The translations under genes and the position numbers were made by a program. A model generated the notes under the pieces. The model did not search any database and was not told the DNA's origin. It saw only the letters and a program-made list of their open reading frames with translations. From NCBI GenBank assembly GCA_964019165.1, contig OZ025286.1, positions 9,471,688 to 9,535,687 on the forward strand: a DNA stretch of 64,000 nt, given 5' to 3'. Within the stretch, counting starts at the first letter, position 1; every line of letters starts with the position of its first letter. This DNA is from Mastigias papua. Taxonomy: Eukaryota > Cnidaria > Scyphozoa > Rhizostomeae > Mastigiidae. Positions 26,505 to 37,714 of this stretch are shown in pieces.

Positions 26505-27749
26505 ATGAATACCAGAAGAATCTTTGAAGCTATAGATATACTTAAAAAGAAAAAGAAAAAATGTAGCACGGTGGAAGTGCTGAAAATGTGTCAGCAGGAG
26601 TGTGATACAGTCGAGGAGGAACTTACTGATGCTATTGACAGCATGGTAAAAATTGGCCTAATCGAGCGTAAAGGTATTGCCCCTGTTGGCGATTCGATTT
26701 CAGTCACTTTTCACAACCATTCCGTCAGTATCTTGGATTTCGTCGAGTCCAAATTTTCCAAAGTGAAAGACGAATTGCTCTCCTCATTTACAAGGCTGGT
26801 TGAAGACAAATTGGCTGACTACCTCGAAATCAAGAAATTCATCCATGCGGAGGTTCTTGACCTCAAGTCAAAAGTCAGCAGTCGGATTGCACCTTCATCC
26901 CCCCAAAAAAGTCAGTCTCTCGACTACGAGAAGGCCTTTATTAAAAGCATTGAGCAAAGAATCTTTTCACTGGAGAAACAGCTCGATCAAAAACAAATGA
27001 TCATCAATAAATTATTGGATGAAAAAGTCGAAGTGGGGAAGTTCGGGAGCATGGCGATTGAGCGCCAGAATCACCCAAGCATACAAGAAAACAAAAGCCC
27101 CCTTTCAAATCCAAACAATGCGAAAAAAGCAAACATTGTACAATTTCGTTGCACGATAATAGATATTGAGACAAAAATACAACGTCTCTACGGGTTCGAA
27201 TATCTTATCACTCTCTCTGGAACAGATGGGGTTCCACCCTCTTTTATCAAAAACCAAACAAAACATTACAATAAACAAAAAACTCCTTCGCAACGTCTCA
27301 TTTTATACAAACATAAACGGTAAACAAGCTAATCAGTCACCAAAGACCAAAGAAATTACAACACAACTGAGAGTGCCTTTGTCGAAAGCAAGTGCAGTAC
27401 TTATGGACAATTGTGTAGATGTCGAGAATCTTGTTTCCAAAGATACTGAGGACATCTCCATAGCTGGGAGAGGGGAACGCAGCAACAATAGAAAAAAGAT
27501 CTTTATTGTGGGAGACTCGCTTGTTAGATTTATCCAAGAAAATGGCCTAAACAAGAGGCATGATGTGCAAATAAAGCGGCACGGTGGAGGAGGATATTAA
27601 TGATCATATCAAACCTGTCTTGCGAAAGAAGCCAAACCTGATAATTGTGCGTGCAGGGACAAATGAGTTGAACCTGATAATTGTGCATGCAGGGACAAAT
27701 GAGTTGAACCTGATAATTGTGCATGCAGGGACAAATGAGTTGACAAATG
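26505..27749 (+). pseudogene. CR1-like LINE ORF1, coiled coil plus SGNH domain (first part)
   Basis: The start at 26505 opens MNTRRIFEAIDIL. A helical, charged region (about residues 60-200) follows. A frameshift near 27250 moves the reading to another frame, which leads to KKIFIVGDSLVRFIQ, the GDS block of SGNH/GDSL hydrolases. After a second shift near 27590 comes LRKKPNLIIVRAGTNELN, the G-x-N-D/E block. Esterase-like SGNH domains are found in ORF1 of CR1-group LINEs. A MITE at 27750 interrupts it. Confidence 0.7.
27635..27742 (+). repeat. 36-bp tandem triplication in the SGNH domain
   Basis: Three in-frame copies, each coding NLIIVxAGTNEL; the second and third are identical and the first differs at one base. 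They triplicate the catalytic GTN block. Confidence 0.93.
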
Positions 27750-28567
27750 CAGGCCCGTCGGAACCGGGGGGGCTGGGGGGGCTTCAGCCCCCCCAATATT
27801 TTGCAACTATTTGCTCTTTAAATTTTCGAGAAAACATTGCAAGGCCATACTATAAATTCGCAGAAATAATAACCAGTTCAGTTACCAGCTATCCCTTTCA
27901 ATCATTTATTGCGTGTTCAAAGAACCAATGTATGTATACTTGATTAGGAACTTTAAACAGCATGAGCGAAGAAAGTGAAGTCTTGAAACCTGAATATGTT
28001 ATGCGAAGATGCTAGGAGGGCGTCAGGATCTGACTTTTATGTACCATCAACCTTAAAACACTTCATCATCGATAGTATTGTTTGGTAATTTGATTGTTTG
28101 GTAAGCAGATTTTTGGACAATTTTCGAACAAAGATTTGTGTATTAAAGTTAATGTAGCACACAAAAGCACACAAGCATAGGTGATTGAAAAAGAGTGTTA
28201 AGAGGATCGTTAAATTTTGTTTTGGCAGTGTTTATGATTTCTTAAGTTGATTGTTGGCGTTCATTGCACGGAGACAGCAGGGAAGTTTTGCTGTCAATGG
28301 CTGTAAAGTATTCCGTTAGCTTTTTCAGCCACAGGTAATGTTAGTAGATGACTGCAAATACATAGATTCCAGCCAATTTACAACTTCCATTTCAAAAATT
28401 GTCTTAATTCTGTAAATAGTAATTCATCCATTAAAAATGGCAATTTGCATAGGCAGGTTGCTTTCCAGCAATCTAAAGGGCGTGGTCGAACAAAAATTCT
28501 CCCGGAGCCCATTGCAGTCTGCTTTATTTACAGCCCCCCCAATATCAATTTCGTTCCGACGGGCCTG
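27750..28567. mobile_element. hAT-like MITE, 818 bp, inserted in LINE ORF1
   Basis: Perfect 15-bp terminal inverted repeat CAGGCCCGTCGGAAC / GTTCCGACGGGCCTG. Target duplication AAATG at 27745-27749 and 28568-28572. G- and C-runs lie just inside each end. The CAGG termini suggest hAT; a 5-bp duplication is known for the hAT5 group but not for most hATs. Confidence 0.85.
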
Positions 28568-28572
28568 AAATG

Positions 28573-28866
28573 ACAGAGTAAATACTATTGAAAATTGGTA
28601 TGAGTTCATCGGATCAGCCAAAAAAAGTCCTAACACTGAAATAGTTTTATCAACCCTTATTATCCGTAAAGACAGAGTTGTTATGCCAAAAAGAGTGAAA
28701 GCATCAGAGTTGTTATGCCAAAAAGAGTGAAAGCATTAAACAGTAAAATCAGAGAATTCTGTGAGAAAAACAACATTAAAGTAATTTCGAACGCAAACTG
28801 TACCTCAATCGAGGTAACTCTTGTTCTAGCAAGAAACTTCCTAAATTTTATTAACAATTATTGATC
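28573..28866 (+). pseudogene. LINE ORF1 SGNH domain (second part)
   Basis: Continuing after the MITE: IVLSTLIIRKDRVVMPKR, LNSKIREFCEKNNIKVISN, and LVLARNFLNFINNY. A 33-bp tandem duplication lies at about 28672-28738. The D-x-x-H block expected before the last helix is missing, apparently deleted. Confidence 0.6.
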
Positions 28867-28902
28867 TGAAGAAATTGACTAAACCGGTGTAGATGTACAA
28901 TA

Positions 28903-29170
28903 GTGGACAAAAGTCCTTGGGACACTTAGAAGAAACAGATAAAAAACCATTTCCCTCTACATATTGTCATAGTTGCTACAAACATGCACCCCCCTTCCCC
29001 CTAGAACAATGTTGATTCGTTTGTGGTACATTTGAAGTTGGCGTGCACGCGAAATTTTCCCATTATCGCAGGTACTTCTCCAGAAAACCAACATTGTTTC
29101 AGGGGAAGAGGGGAATGAAAGTTTGTTGCAGACTGCAAAAAGTGCAAAGTGTCCCAGGACTTTTGTCGGG
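28903..29170. mobile_element. mariner-like MITE, 268 bp
   Basis: TA at 28901-28902 and 29171-29172. Left end GTGGACAAAAGTCCTTGGGA; right end read in reverse CCCGACAAAAGTCCTGGGAC. The inverted similarity extends inward through CCCCT...AACAATGTTG on both sides. Confidence 0.8.
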
Positions 29171-29277
29171 TATTGTAGGTGTATCTAGCAATAATGTGGT
29201 TACGAGCAAAGCTGCACCACCACTGAACATGCCTAATTCCTCTCTCTACAATCCCAAATCGTTGGCGTTTGGTAAAG

Positions 29278-30994
29278 GAATGGTCATAGCATCTTTGAAT
29301 ATAAATAGCTTGCTTTCGCATAAAGATAAGCTGGCTTCTATTTTATTTGAAAAAGGAATCCATATCATGGCTCTTAATGAAACTAAACTTGACAAGAAGA
29401 TGCCAATAAATCTATTTGATATAACAAACTACAAACTTGAAAGAGAAGATTAAAATAGGCATGGAGGTGGAGTTGCAGTTTACATTAGAGACAGTATAAG
29501 ATAGACTAGGCGGGATGATGTTCTCATTAATGGTCTCGAACTTGTTTGCATAGATATCCAACCTGGTAAAGCTTCCCCTTCCCTTGTTATAGCATGGTAC
29601 ATGCCTCCAAGTGAGCATGTAGCTTCCTTTGAAAAGTTTGAACGGGTTCTGCAATATCTTGAGAATGAGGATAAGGAGATAATCTTCTTGGGCGACATAA
29701 ATTATGATCTGGATCCATTTGCTTCTAGTTATGGGGACCAGAGAGCAACGTATTGTGAGAAAAGCTCGGCAAATAAAAGTTTGGAACTTTGCAATGCTTA
29801 TGGACTAAAACATTTAATTAACCAGCCTACCAGGGAAACCCTCAACACTTCAACATTGATTGATCATGTAAGCAGTAAACGATCATAGAAATATTGTTGA
29901 ATCTGGAGCTCTATACATAGCACTAAGTGACCATTACGTGATCTATTGTGCTCGTAAGTACCCAGGGGCTTCAAAAGGGCAGCACAAGAAGATGATGACT
30001 CGCCAAATGAAATATTTTGATGAAACTAGCTTTATTGCTGAAATTTCCTGAAACCAACCTATTGTCGTTGATAATTGAAAAGCATGCACCCATGCGTCAA
30101 CGCAGAGTTTCTGAAAATTACTGTCCTTGGATCACTTCTGACCTCAAGACCCTGGCAAGATCTAGGGACAAATTAAAAAAGTCTGCTATGAAAACAGGAT
30201 CAGAGATGCTAATGGAAGCATATAGACGCCTTAGGACTAAGGTCAACAGCTTAAACACCAGGCTTAAAAGGACTTACTTTTCTGAAAAGATTAGTGCTTT
30301 TGAGGGCAACTTGAAAGAAACTTGGAATACTATCAATCAATTAATCAATAAACGTTCTAAAACCACTAATATTAGTTCTCTGATCGTGGAAGATAAGAGG
30401 ATTACTAAAAATAATGAAATGGCTGATACCATGAATGACATTTTCTGCAACATTGGAGAAAAGCTTCGTTCTAATATACCGGACACAGTTAACCCCCTGT
30501 TGAATGGAGATTATTCAACCAAAAATGATTCTGCGCATTTTGAATTTAGAATGATTAGCCCTGACGATCTAGTTAATGTGATGGCAAAGTTTAAAAAATC
30601 CAATGGCTTTGGTGTTGATCCATCTCAAGTTTCTTTCTCAAGATTGGGATGCTTGTTCTGGCAACGGTATTTTATGATATATTTAATTGGTCGCTCACAT
30701 CAAGAACTTTCCACAAAATGGAGGATTGCAATGGTTTCACCTATCTACAAGGATGGCAATATAGAAGATTGATCTAATTATAGGCCTATTTCTGTACTTT
30801 ACATTATTTCACGTTTGTTTGAGAGGATCGTTTTTGATCAAATATATAAGTACTTTATTGCAAATAAATTACTCTTCTCAGGCCAATCGGATTTCAGGAC
30901 TTTGCACTCTGTACTGACATGCTTGCTGAAATGTACCAATGACTGGTATATGAATTTTGACAAAGGCCTCTATACAGGAGTAATATTCATTGAA
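29278..30994 (+). pseudogene. CR1-like LINE ORF2: endonuclease and start of reverse transcriptase
   Basis: APE-type endonuclease: MVIASLNINSLLSHKDKL, ALNETKLDKK, HGGGVAVYIRD, FLGDINYDL, LIDHV, then LSDHYVIY after a frameshift. These are the N, E, D-x-N and S-D-H motifs of the fold. Reverse transcriptase from about 30100: PWITSDLKTL, KWRIAMVSPIYKDGN, NYRPISVL and GVIFI (motif A start). Stops at 29453 and 30772 and at least two frameshifts make it inactive. An ISL2EU-like transposon splits it at 30995. Confidence 0.85.
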
Positions 30995-31278
30995 TACACC
31001 ACTTTCACCGACCGCGCACTAGAGGACTGGGCCGAGATTTGGGGTGAAAGAAATTTTTTCTTGTAGACAAATACCTATGAATACGGCTTGTTGATTGTGA
31101 CTATCGTAGGATAGTTCGCGTGTCTCTCGTCCTTTTCATTTGTTATCTGCTATTATTTGTTGATATGTGATCTGGCTGCCTTGGGAAGAGTGTTTTCTCA
31201 AAACTTTTACGAGTAATTTAGGCTCACAGCTCACAGAATTAGATAAGCTGCGTTGGGTAATAGGCCTAATCGAGCAAC

Positions 31279-31522
31279 ATGGATTTGGCAACGATATCTA
31301 CAAAGAAAGTTGATGAATTGAAGGACTTCTTACATCTTCGGGGATTGAAAATTAGTGGAAAGAAGGAAGAATACAACAGCTGCGGAAGTCCAAGCAGATA
31401 TTGCTAGACATTGTGAAAAAACTGTATGTGGATGGCAGCCATATGATTCCAGAGCCGTGCAAATTGGATCAGGGTAGGGTTAGATACTGGCCAGTTACAC
31501 TGTACATGGGCAGGTTTAAGTC
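31279..31522 (+). pseudogene. SAP-domain protein remnant (ISL2EU second ORF)
   Basis: Starts MDLATISTKKVDELKDFLHL followed by RGLKISGKKEE: the SAP DNA-binding motif (V-x-E-L-K-x-x-L-x-x-R-G-L-x-x-S-G-x-K). A frameshift follows, then LLDIVKKLYVDGSHMIPEP. The rest, where a YqaJ nuclease would be expected, is not recognisable. Confidence 0.6.
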
Positions 31523-31961
31523 CTAGTTTCCATCCTAATGAACTTGCCATTAATGACCATAGCTATTTTCTTGACGAGTTGGAATTTGATAGAGAGCACT
31601 GGCTATAGTTGGAAAGGAATTCAGAAGAATTTTACATTAGTCCATTATGTTCCTGCAGTATTTTCATAAATTTGGAAATCAGACACTCAGCAAAGAAGTG
31701 TATGTAAATGTATATAACCATTTTAATCATATAACATTTCTAAAGCATACTATACTATGCTATACTACACTATGCAATATTATACTGTACTATGCTATAT
31801 TATACTATACTTCACTATCATATACTATTCCATAATATGTTAAACTATTCTTATCACTTGGCTTCCTGAGCTTTAATAAGTATAAAGCCTGTTTCATCTT
31901 TTGCACTTAACATCTAATTTGTGAATAGTATAACTTCTTTTAGTTAGTTCTTTCTCAACTT

Positions 31962-33138
31962 TTAATTAATGGTACTTGAATATTGCATATTGCTACACAG
32001 CTTCATAATGCCTTCTACTAATGGTAATGCATTTATTGGCAATGCATTTTTAACTATCTTGAATTCTTTTATTCTATTAATGGCAAGTTCAACATGAATT
32101 CTGAAATTAGCAACACCTTTTGTCTTTTCACATTCTGCTGCCAGCATTTCAGACTCTACTCTAGCCCAGGCGACATATTCATAGAGCAATAATTATAAAA
32201 TCAAAATAAGACTATGATGTAGCCATTTGGGGACATTACAATCAGAAATCTACCTGTGTTGTGATTCTTATAATCTGACCAAGTTCATTCTTTAAAAACC
32301 TTTATTTTTCAATACAAAATCTCAATGCAGTCTATTATGCATCTTGTTTTTGGGCTAAACTTTTTGGGTGCAGAAGGCAAATTTGATTGAATTAGGCCCC
32401 TTGGAAGCCAGAAAATGAGAGCATTCCCATTTAAGCTTGCCAACATTTTGGTCCATGTGGTAAATGTCTTTGAGCATACACAAGAGGAAAAACAAAATCT
32501 ATCTGCTAAATCCTCATTGAAAATGCCAAGTCTAATCCACATAAGAACCATTAGAAACTGATCTCTATGGGTCACTCTATGTTGTCTCTTAGAGAACTTA
32601 CTTTTTGATGGTGACTGAGTTTGCTTTCCTCTCCAATATATTATTGTTGGCAGGCTAGGCTATATATATTAAATATTAAGTTAAATATATTCACAGCTTG
32701 CAAGCCAGTGTAAAATTGCATTTTAGCATCAGGTTTTCTATGCACCCATTAAAATGGCTTTCTTGCAGATTTTTCTTTTAAAAGTGTATGTGATACTTTA
32801 TCAACTTGGCTTAAAATGTTCCGCTCTAAGTATTTCAATTTCACTCTGCAAAGCAGCACTTTGTGCTCCCATATTTGGACAGTTTACACAGGACGACTCC
32901 TCAGCAAGATAACATCCATGGAGATACTTGAATTCAGTTCTTCTATAGTCTCAGTTGCTGGAAGCTCAGGTTGACATACCAAAACTTTTCTTTGCTTTTT
33001 CACTCCAGCTATGTATCTTAAATTCCAAGTTGGATCTGAGTTTTCAACAGTTAGTGGTCCATCAACAGAATGCTCTGAACAAACTATATCACTCTCACCT
33101 GGGGTCCAAGCTTTATTCTTTCCAGATACCCTTCTCAT
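31962..33138 (-). pseudogene. THAP/DDE transposase remnant
   Basis: Minus strand in order: KNKAWTPGESDIVCSEHSVD (33138-32884), the W-x-P...C-S-E-H part of a THAP zinc finger; THRDQFLMVLMWIRLGIFNE, DLADRFCFS, TTWTKML and LPRGLIQSNLP (32575-32309), the helix-turn-helix before DDE_Tnp_4 domains; and VANFRIHVELAINRIKEFKI (32189-31962), the C-terminal E-x-x-x-x-R-I motif. The central part with two catalytic Asp residues is deleted, so it is dead. Confidence 0.75.
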
Positions 33139-33618
33139 TTTACAAATCCAGACTTTCCCGTTTATGAGTTGAGAAGTTTACTATGGGAGTGATGCAGCGT
33201 GGAAGGTCTTGGACAAGGGCTATTTCTGAGAAAGATCTTTATACTCACTAAAGTCCTTCTTCTTCCACTATTTCAATCTGTAGTTGCTATTTCGGCAACC
33301 AACTACAACACAGTTTCCATTGACCATTACGATACGACTGGGTAGGTTTAGGCCACTACAGTGTAAGATACTACTTCTGTGAGCTGTGAGCCTAAATTAC
33401 TCGTAAAAGTTTTGAGAAAACACTCTTCCCAAGGTAGCCAGATCACATATCAACAAATAATAGCAGATAACAAATGAAAACGATGAGAGACACGTGAAAT
33501 ATCCAACGATATTGACAATCAACAAGCCGTATTCATAAGTATTTGTATACAAGAAAAAATTTCTTTCACCCCAAATCTCGGCCCAGTCCTCTAGTGCGCG
33601 GTCCGTGAAAGTGGTGTA

Positions 33619-33994
33619 CTGAAGAAAGTGTTTGAAACTGTAAATCACGATATTCTGATTGCGAAGCTGTGTATATGGAGTTGCTGGCAAAGAGCTCGAT
33701 TGGTTTAAATCATATGAGTGATCGAAAGCAATATTGCAAGGTAAACGGTCATGTTTCTAAACTACAAGATATCAGATGTGAAGTGCCTCAGGGCTCTTGC
33801 CTCGGTCCACTCCTATTTTTGATATATGTTAATGACTTGCAGGTTGCCTTGGACAGAACTAGGGCCACAATGTATGAGGATGATGCGAGCATTTCTTACT
33901 CCTCGAGATCTGTTACTGATTTGACCCAAGTCATAAATACTGATCTAGATAGCACTCGCTTATGGTTAGAGGGTATTAAACTTTCTCTAAGGCC
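33619..33994 (+). pseudogene. CR1-like LINE ORF2: rest of reverse transcriptase
   Basis: Resumes with KKVFETVNHDILIAKL (motif A), then EVPQGSCLGPLLFLIYVNDL (motif B) and YEDDAS (motif C, normally Y/F-A-D-D), ending in LWLEGIKLSL. The next element interrupts it at 33995. Confidence 0.85.
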
Positions 33995-34556
33995 CCGTTT
34001 ACACTGGAACGGACCCAAATCGGTCCCCGTTTACACTGGGAACTGAACTGGAACAGTTCCATTGGAATTGCATCGCTTGAGAGCTGCAAACGAGGTCACC
34101 GGCTGTTTTCGTGTGAATCACTGATTTCGATTGAGAAGTTTCCACCCCCCTCACTGCTTTGTCGGCCTGAGTTTGGTCCAAATATTTCCAATGCGAGCTT
34201 CCATTGGCGAATCCTATGCTGAGCACAGAGCAAAGCAATAGACTGAAGCCAAGCATTTAACTTGGCAGCCATATTCATTACCAAAGCAAATATTTGTATT
34301 CTTTTCAGGTTTCGTGGATCCATGATTGAGCACCGCAGTTGAAATCAGGGATAAGTGGTTGAAACATGGCAAACTGTCATATTAAATCCGCCTCGAGACG
34401 AGAAACTTCATTGTCTCGTCACGATCTGTACCAGTTCGGATCCATTCCAGCAGTTTACACTGGACCTCAACTGGAACGGATCCAAACGGGTACACTTTGG
34501 AGAGCGATCCCAAACTGATACGGATAGTGGATCCGCACCGATACGGATCCAACACG
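33995..34556. mobile_element. Unclassified element with GTTTACACTGG repeats
   Basis: Begins AGGCCCCGTTTACACTGGAA within LINE coding sequence. GTTTACACTGG recurs at about 34008, 34027 and 34446, and GGATCC-rich repeats fill the right side. I find no clear inverted right end, so it is probably truncated. Confidence 0.45.
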
Positions 34557-34571
34557 AGTTAAAGCAGTGAG

Positions 34572-34815
34572 ACTTAATTAGGACTCTTGAAAAACTACGT
34601 ATGGTCGGGAATGCTTTATGGTTGTGAAAGCAGGACAATTTGTAATGAGATGAGGAGACTGGAAGCAGCAGAAGTGTGGATCCTCAGAAGAATGAGAATC
34701 CTGTGGACGGCAAGGAGAACAAATCAGGATGTGCTACAGATCGCCGACACACAACAAGAACTGATAACTGTCATAAGAAAAAGACAGCTAGGATTCCTTG
34801 GGCATGAATGATAGA
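34572..34815 (+). pseudogene. C-terminal fragment of another LINE
   Basis: MLYGCESRTICNEMRRLEAA, EVWILRRMRILWTARRTNQD and RKRQLGFLGH: the Y-G-x-E-x-W/R...W-x-x-R-R-M...R-K-x-x-x-x-G-H tail typical of LINE ORF2 proteins of the kind often annotated as craniofacial development protein 2-like. The line stops at the GH where more would be expected. Confidence 0.7.
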
Positions 34816-35449
34816 AATATATGGAGATCTATCGTCGCCAACGTCAACCTAGACACGGCACTGCGGTACTACATACTGGACCAACACGCCAAAGGGGGAT
34901 TGCGACGTCAATCACACCACATGGAGTATTAGATTGGCGTCGATTTTGAAGAGATTATGTCAAGATGGACGTGAAGCAGATTGAAAAGTGTTTCTAGCTT
35001 CAGAGAATGAGAGGAAATGGTCCTATTGGACTAAATCCTGTCTGCACTTAAGTCAAGAAGTATTTAAGACAGACTTGTTTACGAGCTAAAATTGACTGTG
35101 AGGTGTAGGGGCTATCAAATCCCTAAAAATTTCTGTCGGCAAAATAGCCAAAATTTACCATTTCTGTTGGCAAACTGCTTTACTATATTTATTCTATACG
35201 CCTAGATAGCAGGTACTAAGTGCTGCTGAGAAGCAACCAGATTACCGTAAATCCTCGAATTAGCCATCCCCTCGAATAAGCCCCCCCCTCGAATAAGCCC
35301 CCATGCTAGAACTTCAAATTGTTAATAAGCCCCCCTCGAATAAGCCCCCACCCCAGATAATGATGGAGACTTTGATAAAGGCTAATGCTTAAATTTAGAC
35401 TATTCTTGTAGCAGTATGGTGAAAAGGAGCTTTGGCAATGAGCTTTTTA

Positions 35450-35966
35450 CCGTAAAGCATCGATTAAACGCCCGGGGCGTTTATTAACTTTTCTATATTT
35501 TAGGGGGGCGTCTACTCGAAGGGGCGTTTAAAAGAGGGAGGCGTTTATTGAATTTTTGTACCTTTTCCTTCCTAGGCAATATATATATTTATGCATATAT
35601 ATGTATGTATATATAGAGTTTACAAAAACATCTAAATCTAGTTCAAAGTCTTCATCAACATCGTCTTCGTCGCTGATGTTAAAAGGAGAAGCAGCTTCGG
35701 TTACATCTACTTCCATTACGTCAAATGGGTTTTCATGTAAGCTTCGCTCGTTAAGATATTGCATTTGTGTTTGCAGCAAAGCCCTTCCATCAGAACACTT
35801 GTTGCCTTCTTAGCAGGGAATCATCTCATCTTTGCTGCTATTAACTGGTAATGATATAGGGGCGTCTATTCGAAGGGGGCGTTTAGTAGAAGGGGGCGTT
35901 TATTGAAAAAGGAACTTAAAATAGGGGGCGTTTGTTCGAGGGGGGCGTTTGATCGAAGCATTACGG
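35450..35966. mobile_element. Tigger-like MITE nested in the one above
   Basis: Ends CCGTAAAGCATCGATTAAAC and (reverse) CCGTAATGCTTCGATCAAAC, flanked by TA at 35448-35449 and 35967-35968. Subterminal GGGGGCGTTTATT repeats. Confidence 0.8.
35528..35779 (-). pseudogene. Transposase acidic tail remnant in nested MITE
   Basis: Minus strand contains MQYLNERSLHENPFDVMEVD and ISDEDDVDEDFELDLDVF. The E-N-P-F-D then acidic pattern resembles the C-terminal tail of pogo/Tigger transposases and parallels 5748-6014. Confidence 0.4.
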
Positions 35967-36073
35967 TATACGACATTTGTTAAGTACTTTTATAAGCCCC
36001 CCTCGAATAAGCCCCCACCCAAAATGCATCAAAAATAAATAAGCCCCCAGGGGGCTAATTCGAGGATTTACGG

Positions 36074-37706
36074 TATGAATTTGTTACTAATTACTCATTA
36101 ATGTACCCTTTTTTAATGATTAGATTTCTGCCCTCAAAAATTCCTGGTTGCGCGCCTGAATACACTTATGTTTTGTTTGGTTTTCGACTTGGCTTCGCTT
36201 TCAGCGATAAACAGTCATGTATGTTACCATGGTAGCACAAGAGAGCACCGCAAGTTGTTTCGCATCTTTATCTCTGCTTCAAGATCACTTTGAACACCTT
36301 CACACAAATGTTCAGGGATGGCGTGGACAGGACGCACAACAAAGTTGAACAGGTTATACAAATGCATGACGATGTTTGCAAACATATGCATGATCGTATA
36401 GACGGGACATAAATATTCAAATATTATGAACCAGCTCTTAAGACACCATATAATCTGACATGAAGTCAATGAAGAATCATAATTTTAATTTAAAGATCTA
36501 TAGATTCGTCGAGAGGACAGTTGGAAAGTTGTGATGGCAAAGACAGAAAGGGCTGCTTTCAGTTCGTGAGAATGCAGCAAAATATGTCCCTTATGTAAAA
36601 ATAAAAATGATTCATTAACTTAAACACCAGAGTCCGTAGACTAATAATAAGCTAATAATAAGAAAGAGGAATGAATACGCCCCTTAGAAATCAGTATTTT
36701 CAACGGAAATTTGTAATAAACACTGAATTATCGTACGACAAAAAAGATGACTCACCAGTGCCACTATCTTAGCCATATCTTGAAATATACTTTCCGAAAC
36801 TTTTATCGTGAGGTCAGAGCCAGTTTTCCTGCAGCATTTATTTACAATGGCTCGTTAAGGCGATTTTTGCAGTACTTTTGTTAGAGCAATCGAAGTATTT
36901 TCCAAGCCTACAATCGCGAATCTTTGCAGATTGTACACACTGCGATCATTATAATTCTGCTATGTGACTGATGCCCAAAACCGCCGGCAGGTTTTGGGTC
37001 GCACCCAGGGATCGGCTGCAAAGACCTGAGGGGTCGACTAGCCGCTCCCCAGCAGTCCCGCCATGTCTGTGCAATAGCAAAAGCTTTGCAGCCAGCCTCG
37101 TTTAACACTTTCTCTGTGTGTTCCCGAGGACTCCTATTGGTCAAATGTGTCTAAGCATCGCTACTTCGCAAGACAAGGGAATACCAAGTAATTACACAGC
37201 TACCGACATACTGGCATAGAACAGAAATGAATAGCAGTCTTACTTTCATTACAGCAGCTTCAATCATTTGAACACTCTTTTAAAAAATATACTCACAACT
37301 AAACTCTCCCATGCCCCCAAGAACAATACTTACGACCAAACCCCGGGTCTCGACCCACAGGTTGAAAACTGTTGCGTGCGCAGATTGATGTCCGCAGATG
37401 ATACCAGTGTAAGAAGAAGTTGATGCAATATGAAATCTTCAGGTATATTATTATCATACAGCTGAGGTATTTTCCGACACATTTGTCTGAGGTTTATGAC
37501 TTGCAGATTGATCATTACCTCACACAAAAGTGCTTCATAAAAAACCAAACGTTGCTTCCTAACACGGCATCATGACGCACGCAAATAAACGTTGAATTGA
37601 GTATCATACTCGATTACCTGCTATGGAATGTTTCCAAATGACAATTCTAAAACCTCATAACTATGCTACAGCTACTACACCCTCCAAAGACGAATGATGA
37701 TGTTTA
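36074..37706. other. Non-coding stretch with doubtful exon-like signals
   Basis: No firm gene. Minus-strand donors GTGAGT at 36754 and GTAAGT at 37339 follow open stretches (see findings). At 36960-37060 a GC-rich palindromic patch (CCGCCGGCAGG) is seen. Confidence 0.35.
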
Positions 37707-37714
37707 GTGCAGAT

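Larger units (their letters stand above)
30997..33616. mobile_element. ISL2EU-like DNA transposon, 2.6 kb
   Basis: Long inverted repeats of about 242 bp (30997-31238 and 33375-33616), highly similar, starting CACCACTTTCAC. TA lies at both ends (30995-30996, 33617-33618). Inside are a plus-strand SAP-domain remnant and, converging on it, a minus-strand THAP/DDE transposase remnant. A transposase plus a SAP/YqaJ-type second protein is the gene content I recall for ISL2EU (IS4EU) elements. Confidence 0.75.
35245..36073. mobile_element. Tigger-like MITE (outer)
   Basis: Ends CCGTAAATCCTCGAATTAGC and its inverted copy, TA flanks at 35243-35244 and 36074-36075, and repeated AATAAGCCCCC inside. The same family as the element in HSP90B1 intron 10. 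Confidence 0.8.

Noticed and set aside
36224..36469. Open frames on both strands (plus: MVAQESTASCFASLSLL and NKVEQVIQMHDDVCK)
   Set aside because: The plus-strand pieces are in different frames without splice sites between them; too little support for a gene.
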